From: CALBPI01 sp038521865
GTDB taxonomy: Bacteria > Pseudomonadota > Gammaproteobacteria > Steroidobacterales > Woeseiaceae
DNA length: 64,000 nt
Reading direction: 5' to 3'
NCBI GenBank assembly: GCA_038521865.1
Contig: JBCBKO010000003.1
Span: 1 to 64,000 of the forward strand
The notes under the pieces are model-generated. The model had not been told where the DNA came from, did no database searches, and saw nothing but the letters and a program-made list of their open reading frames with translations. This document shows positions 1-5,912 of the stretch, in pieces. Each line of letters starts with the position of its first letter. Position 1 is the stretch's first letter. A program made the translations under genes and the position numbers.

Positions 1-55
1 CGGCAGCACAGCGGTCGCCGAGTCTATAGAAGTCAGCTGCAGCTGCTTGTTATAT
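1..55 (-). repeat. attC site, cut by the left edge
   Basis: The segment ends in GTTATAT at 49-55, preceded by AGTCAGCTGCAGCTGCTT. It is nearly identical to the corresponding half of the attC at 325-426, sharing the GTCGCCGAGTC/GATCGCCGAGTC stretch and the whole AGTCAGCTGCAGCTGCTTGTTAT end. It lies immediately 3' of the 68-304 cassette gene, as expected. The other half of the site is outside the window. Confidence 0.75.
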
Positions 56-67
56 CGTCGTGACATT

Positions 68-304
68 TCAGCTACTAGCTCCCGCATCTTTGGTCGCCAC
101 GATCAGGGACGTGACCGCTACGACAAGCGAGAGAATAGCTATTCCGATCGCTAACCAACTCCGACGAGCCTCTGGTTTAGATAATCTTCGATTGAGTTCA
201 ATTGTCCCAGCGATATGCTTTTCAGTATTTGGTTTCCACCCTGATATCCAAGAGCGCAATTCCTCGTCGGTCTTATCGCGCAAATTGTATGGATCGGATG
301 CCAA
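68..304 (-). CDS. Cassette-encoded small membrane protein, function unknown
   Basis: This is a predicted 78-residue protein. It has a charged N-terminal half (about residues 1-45) and one strongly hydrophobic segment near the C-terminus (about 50-70, WLAIGIAILSLVVAVTSLIV), so it is probably a tail-anchored inner-membrane protein. It is the third cassette from the integrase and sits wholly between attC sites. The first codon is TTG, preceded by GAGGA six bases upstream, so a non-ATG start with a good ribosome-binding site is likely. Single-span proteins of this sort are common integron cassette cargo. I do not recognise a specific family or role. Confidence 0.6.
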   Translation of the reverse strand: MASDPYNLRDKTDEELRSWISGWKPNTEKHIAGTIELNRRLSKPEARRSWLAIGIAILSLVVAVTSLIVATKDAGASS

Positions 305-324
305 GCTACGTCCTCACTTCGACG

Positions 325-426
325 ATATAACGCCTAGGCTCAGCTGCACTATTGACGCGGCGGGTGGCTTGCGGCAGCAGGGCGATCGCCGAGTCCATAA
401 AAGTCAGCTGCAGCTGCTTGTTATGC
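325..426 (-). repeat. attC recombination site between cassettes 2 and 3
   Basis: The site is bounded by ATATAAC (325-331) and GTTATGC (420-426). Inner arms CTCAGCTGC and GCAGCTGC pair imperfectly, giving the interrupted palindrome typical of attC. It is about 102 bp long. Its GTTATGC-side half is repeated almost exactly at 1-55, so neighbouring cassettes share an attC family. Confidence 0.8.
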
Positions 427-765
427 ATCACGTTCACTCACGACTTCGATTCTTCCCACGATACTCTGGTTCAACTCTTCGAGATCTTCCGCCGGAATCC
501 ACCATTCCGTATGCCGCGAGGCACCAACTGTCTTTACCGGGTATCTGTCTGCAAATGACCTCAGTACCTGGAACCTAGTCACAAAGCCCTTACCGAATTG
601 TCCGACGTTCCAATTATTCACCTCCTCGGCATACTCCAACGAGGTTACAGGGTAAAAAATTGGCTGTTCAGGCAGTCTCGGCGGCCAAGCTTTGTATCCA
701 GACTCCTTAACGAGCTGTAACTCTCTCTCGCCACAGGGTCGGAACATGGTGACGGTATCGGTCAT
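421..765 (-). CDS. Cassette-encoded protein of a small soluble family
   Basis: This is a 114-residue soluble protein of unknown function. It resembles a recurrent integron-cassette family with the features TMFRPCGERELQLV near the N-terminus, PPRLPEQPIFYPV around residues 28-40, GFVTRF in the middle and a HTEWWIPAEDLEELN stretch near residue 85. From memory, public annotations often label this family ADP-ribosylation/crystallin J1, but nothing in the sequence supports a catalytic role and I would not transfer that name. The start codon lies only three bases after the GTTATGC recombination box, so there is almost no cassette leader. The stop overlaps the next attC. Translation may depend on an upstream cassette or a shared transcript. 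Confidence 0.75.
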   Translation of the reverse strand: MTDTVTMFRPCGERELQLVKESGYKAWPPRLPEQPIFYPVTSLEYAEEVNNWNVGQFGKGFVTRFQVLRSFADRYPVKTVGASRHTEWWIPAEDLEELNQSIVGRIEVVSERDA

Positions 766-768
766 GAT

Positions 769-867
769 GCATAACGCCTACGCTCAGCAGCGATTGACCC
801 AGCCGGTTCTTTGGCGGCAGCCAAAGAACCGGCTGGGTCAAGCGTCTGCTGCAGTGACTTGTTAGGT
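769..867 (-). repeat. attC recombination site between cassettes 1 and 2
   Basis: The site is bounded by GCATAAC (769-775) and GTTAGGT (861-867). Inner pairing segments CTCAGCAGCG and CGTCTGCTGCAG lie next to the ends, consistent with L and R boxes. The terminal variable part is an unusually long perfect hairpin (794-841). The stop codon of the first cassette gene lies inside the GTTAGGT-side box. Confidence 0.85.
794..841. repeat. 22-bp perfect inverted repeat inside attC
   Basis: The arms 794-815 and 820-841 are exact reverse complements over 22 bases (core CCAGCCGGTTCTTTGGC) with a GGCA loop. It forms the apical part of the attC at 769-867 and could fold as a very stable single-stranded hairpin. 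It could also act as a terminator-like barrier between cassettes 1 and 2, although no T-run follows. Confidence 0.9.
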
Positions 868-1194
868 GGCTGAATCGTCGTCGCCCACACAGCGATACTC
901 CTCAACCGCAGTCCTAAACATCGTTGCGCCACATCTCTGACACCGTTGTGTACTTCCATCAACAATGAACTCTCTTCTCCCACACTCGGGATGACACACA
1001 GCGTACGTAATGAAGATCCGCTCTGGAAAGCGAATATCTGCGTCACTCACATCAGGATAGTCCATCGGCTCGGTTGACCATCGCGAGAGAGATCGAACGT
1101 GTGCCAGGAAGCTCTCGCTTGCTCTAAGCGTTCCCTCATTCGCGAGCTTAATGAGTTCATCAATCTGGCGCAGTTGCTCATCTCGGGTAGTCAT
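862..1194 (-). CDS. First integron cassette gene: zinc-ribbon-like protein, function unknown
   Basis: This is a 110-residue protein. The first 60 residues are polar and probably helical (QIDELIKLANEGTL, ESFLAHVRSLSRW). The C-terminal third carries several cysteines (CHPECGRREF, then CQRCG, then a late C), consistent with a small zinc-binding knuckle. As the integrase-proximal cassette it should be the best expressed. Its ATG follows the recombination junction, whose AGGTGG (from GTTAGGTGG) sits about seven bases upstream and can serve as the ribosome-binding site. Similar cysteine-containing hypothetical proteins occur in other cassette arrays. No function can be assigned. Confidence 0.7.
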   Translation of the reverse strand: MTTRDEQLRQIDELIKLANEGTLRASESFLAHVRSLSRWSTEPMDYPDVSDADIRFPERIFITYAVCHPECGRREFIVDGSTQRCQRCGATMFRTAVEEYRCVGDDDSAT

Positions 1195-1203
1195 GCGAAC
1201 GCC

Positions 1204-1514
1204 ACCTAACAGCTGATTCTATGGAAGGTGCTGAAGAACATGTGTGCGGTGTTGGTCACTGTTTGGGCCCCTCCATGGATCGAGTTAGTGTCTGTGAACA
1301 CCCCAAAAACTACACTGAGTCTGTGATTGCCCGCAACGTGTAATTGCAGCTGCGTCTGTTGAACTGCAGTCCGGGCACTCCGTAGCAACAGCAATCGGGA
1401 TTTAGCCAGGTTACTGACAAACCACCTGTTTCTCATGATCTAGCCAGAAAGGCGTGAAGCGTTCAGGGGTGGATGCGGTGAAACTCCGAGGGAAAGCTAA
1501 TCCCGGGAGCAGTC
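1204..1514. other. attI-containing region between intI and cassette 1
   Basis: This stretch of about 300 bp has no convincing gene. On the minus strand, GTTAGGT at 1204-1210 is the crossover box that joins attI to cassette 1, so attI should occupy roughly the next 60-80 bp towards intI. The cassette promoter Pc and the intI promoter should also lie here, but I could not pick out a clear -35/-10 pair or a full LexA box (CTGT-N8-ACAG). A 76-codon minus-strand reading frame crosses the region and ends at the junction. I regard it as chance. Confidence 0.55.
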
Positions 1515-2498
1515 ATGGACGATATCCGCCCGCCGATTGACAAAAAGCCTGAGCGCTTCATCGATCAATTGCGACGCAGCATTCGGAACGAAGGACTCAG
1601 TTATGAGACCGAGAAGACTTATGTGCATTGGTCGAAACGGTTTATCCGTCATCATGGTTTTCGTCACCCGAACGACATGGGTGCCGAACAGGTGACAGAA
1701 TTTCTGACCGACCTTGCCGAGAGGGCTCGAGTTGCGCCTGCGACCCAACGCACTGCTCTTAACGCACTCGTGTTTTTGTTCCAGCGCCATCTCAAGCAGG
1801 AACTTGGCATGCTGCCGTTTCGCTATGCGAAAAAACAACGTCCGATGCCCACTGCGTTCACCCATATCGAAGCGAACGCGGTGATCGAACAACTCGACGG
1901 CGAGACCGCACTCATCGCGCGGCTAATGTATGGCGCTGGGCTTCGGGTCTCCGAAGCGTTGCGCTTAAGGATCAAAGACATCGACTTCGGAGCGCTGCAA
2001 ATCACGGTGCGAGACGGTAAGGGCTCGAGCGATCGATGCACGCTATTGCCGACGTCCGTCATCGCACCACTCACCCAACAAATCGAAAAGGTCGAAAAGC
2101 TCCACGCGTTCGATACCACCTGTGGCTACGGTGAGGTGTACTTGCCCTACGCCCTGGCGCGCAAATATCCGGAGCTCGCAAGCGAGACTGCGTGGCAGTT
2201 CTTGTTCCCTGCTCGAGAAATCTCCGCTGATCCAATCGACGGCACGCTGCGTCGTCACCACCGACACCCAACAGGCGTGCAACGTGCTGTGAAATGGGCG
2301 ATCAAATCCTCAGGCTTCAAACGCAAAGCAAGCTGCCACACGTTTCGCCACTCGTTCGCGACGCGGCTGATCGAAACCGGCTACGACATCAAACTCGTGC
2401 AGTCACTGCTCGGCCACAAAGACATCCGGACAACCGAGATCTACCTGCACGTGGTGCGCAACCGCGCGGGCGCGATCGTAAGCCCGGTCGACAACTAG
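1515..2498 (+). CDS. intI: Integron integrase IntI
   Basis: This 327-residue tyrosine recombinase integrates and excises gene cassettes by attI x attC recombination. An N-terminal SAM-like core-binding domain spans about 14-98, and the catalytic domain follows. Active-site residues are visible: R144 (GAGLRVSEALRL), K169 (RDGKG), H275 and R278 (CHTFRH), H301 (LLGHKD) and nucleophile Y310 (TEIYLHV). Between the arginine and the HxxR box it carries the extra segment typical of IntI rather than XerC/D, with YLPYALARKYP near 210 and WQFLFPA near 227. GGGAG lies nine bases before the ATG. The gene is divergent from the cassettes and appears full length and intact. Confidence 0.93.
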   Translation: MDDIRPPIDKKPERFIDQLRRSIRNEGLSYETEKTYVHWSKRFIRHHGFRHPNDMGAEQVTEFLTDLAERARVAPATQRTALNALVFLFQRHLKQELGMLPFRYAKKQRPMPTAFTHIEANAVIEQLDGETALIARLMYGAGLRVSEALRLRIKDIDFGALQITVRDGKGSSDRCTLLPTSVIAPLTQQIEKVEKLHAFDTTCGYGEVYLPYALARKYPELASETAWQFLFPAREISADPIDGTLRRHHRHPTGVQRAVKWAIKSSGFKRKASCHTFRHSFATRLIETGYDIKLVQSLLGHKDIRTTEIYLHVVRNRAGAIVSPVDN

Positions 2499-2501
2499 CG
2501 A

Positions 2502-2885
2502 CTACTCGTCATCGAGCAGCGGTGGCAGACGCACACCCTGCAAACCGCCCGGTGAGTCGAGCAGTCCATCCCCGGCGACAGCCGCCTCCGCGTCGAGACC
2601 AAAATTGAGCTCGAGATAGTCGAGCAACATCACGCGCACCTCGGGCGACACGACGGGCATGTTTTGAGTCTCGCTCATCCACGTCATGAGCTTGTCCCAA
2701 CCCTCACGACTCTGCCGTTGTTGTTTGATCAGATCGAGCGAGTGGCAGGAGCCACAAAACCCACCGGTGAGTTCGCGATTAGGGCCTGCTGGCCAGTCCT
2801 CGCCGAACGGGTCCGCATCAGCAACGACGTCGCTGCACACCAGCGCCAACGCAACAAATAGCCAGCGGTATACAGTAGACATCAC
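2502..2885 (-). CDS. sorB: Small periplasmic cytochrome c, sulfite dehydrogenase subunit
   Basis: This 127-residue protein has an N-terminal signal peptide (about 1-22) and a single heme-binding CGSCH motif near residue 44. The likely distal methionine lies in the TQNMPVV segment around residue 75, and the tail is acidic. It directly follows the molybdenum sulfite-oxidase gene with an ATGA overlap, the arrangement of SorAB, in which SorB accepts electrons from the molybdenum/heme site and passes them to the respiratory chain. SorB assignment rests on size, the single heme and this neighbour. An oxidase-linked monoheme cytochrome of another type is possible. Confidence 0.75.
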   Translation of the reverse strand: MMSTVYRWLFVALALVCSDVVADADPFGEDWPAGPNRELTGGFCGSCHSLDLIKQQRQSREGWDKLMTWMSETQNMPVVSPEVRVMLLDYLELNFGLDAEAAVAGDGLLDSPGGLQGVRLPPLLDDE

Positions 2886-4204
2886 GCGTTACCCACCAGC
2901 ACCGCGATGCGGTGCAGTGCATTGTTGAGATAACCCTTGGGGTTCCAGGCAACGACCATTGGCTGCCGCTCGCCCGCTGAATCGGTCGCGCGCGCCCAGA
3001 CCTCAAAATACCCCTGAGACGGAAAGCGCAGATCGGTCCGCCATGCCTGCCATGAACCCGGATTCGGTGCGTCGTCCAGAACAGCCGGCTGCCAGCTGGC
3101 ACCAAAATCAATCGACGTCTCAACGGAAGACACCGAACGATCGCCCGCCCACGCGTGCCCTGCGACCCGCAACGGGGACACAGGAGACGCATGACGCACG
3201 CCGTTCTTCGGAGTCGTGATCATCGACTTCACCGGCATCGAACCGATGGTCACGAAGTCGGCCTTCTCGACCTTCGAGCCGGGCACGACCGGTTGGCGCG
3301 GCACCGAGTACGACGGCGGCGCCATCTTCGCGCCCGTCCATTTCTCGGTCGCAACGTGAACCTCGGTCAGCCACTTCTGCGAACACGAACCTGGCCACCC
3401 GGGCACCACAAGTCGCAGCGGCGCACCGTTGTGCGGATGGATCGCCTCGCCGTTCTGCTCGAACGCGATGAGGTTGTTCGGATCCAATGCTTTTTCAATC
3501 GGCACGCCCCGCGACAAAGGCTGCTTGTCCGGCACGCCTGAGATATGCGCATCGGCGCCGAGGTGCCCGGTGTACACCGCCTCGGGTTTGACACCCGCGC
3601 GTTCGAGTACATCGGCAAGACGCACCCCGGTCCAACGCGAATTTCCGATCGCCCCGAGTGTCCACTGGTTACCGCTCGCCGGCGGGTTGAAGCTCGCCCG
3701 CCCATTGCCGCCGCACTCGAGCTGAAGCGCGGCATCCACCACCTCGAACTCGCGCTTGAGATCGGCGATCGACAACACGAGCTCACGCTCGACAGCGCCC
3801 GTGATCCGAAGCCGCCAGGCGTCGACATCCACATCAGCCGGAGGAATACCGTTGTTGCGAATAAAGTGTCGTTCGCGAGGTGTGACTAGATCCGTCAGTA
3901 AATGCGGCGGCGTTTCGGCGTTCAACGGACGATCGTTCAACAAGACGAGCCCAGACTTGCCCGCGATTTCGAATAGCTCGCTCGTCTCGGCAAACGCGGC
4001 TGGGATCAGACCCGCGGGCATGTGCCGGTGAAACGGAATCCAGCCGCCGACCGCCGCAGCCATTGCGGTAAGTCCGGCATTCTTCAGAAAACCCCGCCGC
4101 GAGGTCGCCGATCGACGCCCGAACACGGCGAGATCAGCCTGCTCCGGATTCTCTGTATACAATTCAAACAGGCCGCGTTTGACTCGGCTCATATCGTTTC
4201 CCAC
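2882..4204 (-). CDS. sorA: Tat-exported molybdopterin sulfite oxidase/dehydrogenase
   Basis: This 440-residue enzyme oxidises sulfite to sulfate in the periplasm with a molybdenum cofactor. A twin-arginine signal (SRRGFLKNAG, about 35-44) precedes a long hydrophobic stretch. The oxidoreductase molybdopterin-binding domain follows, with the molybdenum-ligating cysteine in LECGGNGR near residue 163 and HPHNGAPLRLVVPGW near 257. The C-terminal third matches the Mo-co dimerisation domain (SSVETSIDFGASW). The two start codons MGND and MSRV are close together. The downstream cytochrome overlaps by ATGA, so both subunits are translationally coupled. SoxC is an alternative, but no other sox genes are present. 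Confidence 0.85.
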   Translation of the reverse strand: MGNDMSRVKRGLFELYTENPEQADLAVFGRRSATSRRGFLKNAGLTAMAAAVGGWIPFHRHMPAGLIPAAFAETSELFEIAGKSGLVLLNDRPLNAETPPHLLTDLVTPRERHFIRNNGIPPADVDVDAWRLRITGAVERELVLSIADLKREFEVVDAALQLECGGNGRASFNPPASGNQWTLGAIGNSRWTGVRLADVLERAGVKPEAVYTGHLGADAHISGVPDKQPLSRGVPIEKALDPNNLIAFEQNGEAIHPHNGAPLRLVVPGWPGSCSQKWLTEVHVATEKWTGAKMAPPSYSVPRQPVVPGSKVEKADFVTIGSMPVKSMITTPKNGVRHASPVSPLRVAGHAWAGDRSVSSVETSIDFGASWQPAVLDDAPNPGSWQAWRTDLRFPSQGYFEVWARATDSAGERQPMVVAWNPKGYLNNALHRIAVLVGNA

Positions 4205-4236
4205 CCCGCCTCGCGAATCCCGCGAACTTCATCGCG

Positions 4237-4242
4237 ATTATA
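4237..4242 (-). promoter_or_regulatory. Possible -10 element of the sorAB promoter
   Basis: On the minus strand the gap upstream of sorA contains TATAAT at 4242-4237, about 35 bases before the start codon. No good -35 is visible at 16-18 bp upstream, so this is only a candidate. Confidence 0.3.
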
Positions 4243-4279
4243 CGGTCTTTCCTGTTGAAGCCTCGGGGCGATCCGCCGC

Positions 4280-4307
4280 TAGACATATTTAGGACATAGA
4301 GTATCGT
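4280..4307 (+). promoter_or_regulatory. Candidate sigma-70 promoter for the zapG-like gene
   Basis: TAGACA (4280-4285) and TATCGT (4302-4307) are separated by 16 bp and lie about 55 bp before the chosen start codon. Both hexamers deviate from consensus, so strength is uncertain. Confidence 0.35.
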
Positions 4308-4361
4308 TACTCTGTGCCGGGGGGACACGATCTGAATGCGCTGTACACGGAGGACCGTCAT

Positions 4362-5057
4362 ATGTCAGCACTCGTAATCGCGGTAATTGGGTTTGCTTGT
4401 TTTCTGGCCGGATTGGGCATCGCTTACTGGTTCATCAAAACCGATAGCGATATCAACGCCGAAAAAGCGGAGAACCTCCGCACCGAGTTCGATTCATATA
4501 AGTCTGACGTCAGCCAGCATTTCACTGAAACCGCTCGCCACTTCCAGGCGATCGGCGAACAATACCGCGCGCTCTATAACCACATGGCCGACGGCGCCGA
4601 GAACCTGCTCGGTCTCGAGGGCGAAGAGGCGCAACGCAAGTTTGCGTTGATCGCACCCGCCGCCGCGGCAGCAGAAACCGCCGCCGCAGATGCCGGTGAA
4701 GTGATCGAAAGTGCCGCTGTCGAACCTGAGGTAGAGGCTGAGGACGAGACAGTCCAGGCCGCCATCGACGATGGCGAAATCACAGCAGAAGTGGAAGTAC
4801 CAGAAGTCGAGGAAGAAGCACCGGTCGTAGAGGCTGAGGCGGATTCGACTGAAGAGATCATCGAAGACGAAGCTACAGAGGAAGCAGTTGCTGAGGTCGA
4901 AGCCTCTGAGGCGAAAGAGGAAGCTGCGGAAGACGACACCGTTGAGATGAAAGCGCTGGATACATCAACGATCGAGGCAGAAGCCGAGGACGAAGCGTCG
5001 GCGGTGGAAGGTGCGACGGTACATGTGTTGCACAAAGCCAAGGAAAACGCGGCCTGA
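4362..5057 (+). CDS. zapG: ZapG/YhcB-like envelope and division protein with acidic tail
   Basis: This is a 231-residue YhcB/DUF1043 family protein. One N-terminal transmembrane helix (about 1-24) is followed by a helical cytoplasmic region (about 28-100) with FDSYKSDVSQHFTETARHF and YRALYNHMADGAENL. These are the family hallmarks. Family members link cell division and envelope synthesis. The C-terminal 130 residues are a Glu/Ala/Val-rich acidic low-complexity extension not usual in the short E. coli protein. GGAGG at 4349-4353 sits eight bases before ATG 4362, so I reject the in-frame upstream start at 4314. The gene stands alone and is followed by a hairpin terminator. Confidence 0.85.
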   Translation: MSALVIAVIGFACFLAGLGIAYWFIKTDSDINAEKAENLRTEFDSYKSDVSQHFTETARHFQAIGEQYRALYNHMADGAENLLGLEGEEAQRKFALIAPAAAAAETAAADAGEVIESAAVEPEVEAEDETVQAAIDDGEITAEVEVPEVEEEAPVVEAEADSTEEIIEDEATEEAVAEVEASEAKEEAAEDDTVEMKALDTSTIEAEAEDEASAVEGATVHVLHKAKENAA

Positions 5058-5072
5058 CACGCTTTAGACGGT

Positions 5073-5101
5073 GCATATTTGGTCTTTATCACCAAATATG
5101 C
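5073..5101 (+). terminator. Hairpin terminator after the zapG-like gene
   Basis: A perfect 10-bp stem, GCATATTTGG (5073-5082) and CCAAATATGC (5092-5101), encloses a 9-base loop and is followed by GTCTTTACT. The T-run is short, so termination may be partial, but the position just after the stop codon supports it. Confidence 0.6.
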
Positions 5102-5161
5102 GTCTTTACTGACCATTTTCGGTTTGCTACGTTATTAATGAGTAAACAGGGAGTTGCTGTC

Positions 5162-5896
5162 GTGATTCGCGTACCCGTGATTCTGTTAGTCGTAGTGTTC
5201 TCTTCGATCTCGTCGCCGACGGCGTTCGCCCAAGCCGGGAGCGGCCAGCTCGGTTTCCCGGGCGAACCCATGAGCGAAAGACGTCTGAAGACCGCCAAGA
5301 AAGCGGAGGCGGCGTTTGAGGCTGGGGACTATAAAGACGCGTTCTGGTACTACAGCACCGAGCTAGCCCCGATTGGCGATAAGTACGCCCAGTATATGGT
5401 CGGCTACATGACGGCGCGCGGCCTCGGCACCCAGGCTGACCCGGTCCGCGGTGCCGCCTGGTATTTGCTCGCCGCCGAGCGCGGCCATGACCCGCTGGTC
5501 AACAACTTCGAATCGATCATGGCGGACCTCACGCCGACCCAAAAGGTCCGAGCGCAGGAAATCGCCGCAGAGCTGCGTGTTGAATATGGCGACCGCGAAC
5601 TGGTCGAGCGGTTGATTCGTTTGGATATCGATCGGCTAGCGGAAACCACTGGCAGCCGGATACGCGGCCGCGATAAATGCTCAACGCGCTCGCTGCGTGT
5701 GATCGATCCACGGCGTTTCGGCAGCATGGACGGATCGCGCTACTGCAAGATGCTGAACGACCGCATCGATTCTCGCGTGGCTTATCTCACGGGCTACATC
5801 GAGTACAGCGGCCTGGAGCTCCTGCCCGACGAGGAACTGGACGAAGCGGCGTCGAGCGAGACGGACGAGGACGAGACGGAGTCGACCGACGAATAG
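5162..5896 (+). CDS. Secreted Sel1-repeat (TPR-like) protein
   Basis: This is an exported protein of about 244 residues with a signal peptide ending near AFAQ. Its central region reads as Sel1-like helical repeats: AEAAFEAGDYKDAFWYY, then AQYMVGYMTARGLGTQ with AAWYLLAAERGH. Such repeats usually scaffold protein interactions. A long helical segment and a two-cysteine region (DKCSTRSL, RYCKML) follow, with a very acidic C-terminal tail. AGGGAG at 5148-5153 is placed eight bases before GTG 5162, so I prefer that start to ATG 5138, which lacks a ribosome-binding site. Partner and function are unknown. Confidence 0.7.
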   Translation: MIRVPVILLVVVFSSISSPTAFAQAGSGQLGFPGEPMSERRLKTAKKAEAAFEAGDYKDAFWYYSTELAPIGDKYAQYMVGYMTARGLGTQADPVRGAAWYLLAAERGHDPLVNNFESIMADLTPTQKVRAQEIAAELRVEYGDRELVERLIRLDIDRLAETTGSRIRGRDKCSTRSLRVIDPRRFGSMDGSRYCKMLNDRIDSRVAYLTGYIEYSGLELLPDEELDEAASSETDEDETESTDE

Positions 5897-5912
5897 GCAG
5901 TCGCGTTCGGCG

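Larger units (their letters stand above)
1..2498. mobile_element. Integrase-proximal end of a chromosomal integron
   Basis: An IntI-type tyrosine recombinase on the plus strand is followed, on its 5' side, by three small minus-strand genes. Each gene is bounded by imperfect inverted repeats with RYYYAAC and GTTRRRY-like ends spaced about 100 bp apart (325-426 and 769-867, plus a partial site at 1-55). This is the classical layout of intI divergent from its cassette array. Sulfite dehydrogenase genes abut the integrase, and no transposon or resistance genes are seen, so a sedentary chromosomal integron is more likely than a mobile one. The array continues beyond the left edge, so its size is unknown. 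Confidence 0.85.

Noticed and set aside
60..578. A 172-codon plus-strand frame at the left edge
   Set aside because: It crosses two attC sites and the opposite-strand cassette genes and its composition is unlike a protein; it is a shadow.
1206..1436. A 76-codon minus-strand frame between intI and the first cassette
   Set aside because: No homology or domain I recognise, it overlaps the expected attI/Pc region and ends at the recombination box; probably chance.
1211..1514. LexA/SOS box controlling intI
   Set aside because: Several CTGT or ACAG half-sites occur, but no CTGT-N8-ACAG pair was found in the intI upstream region.
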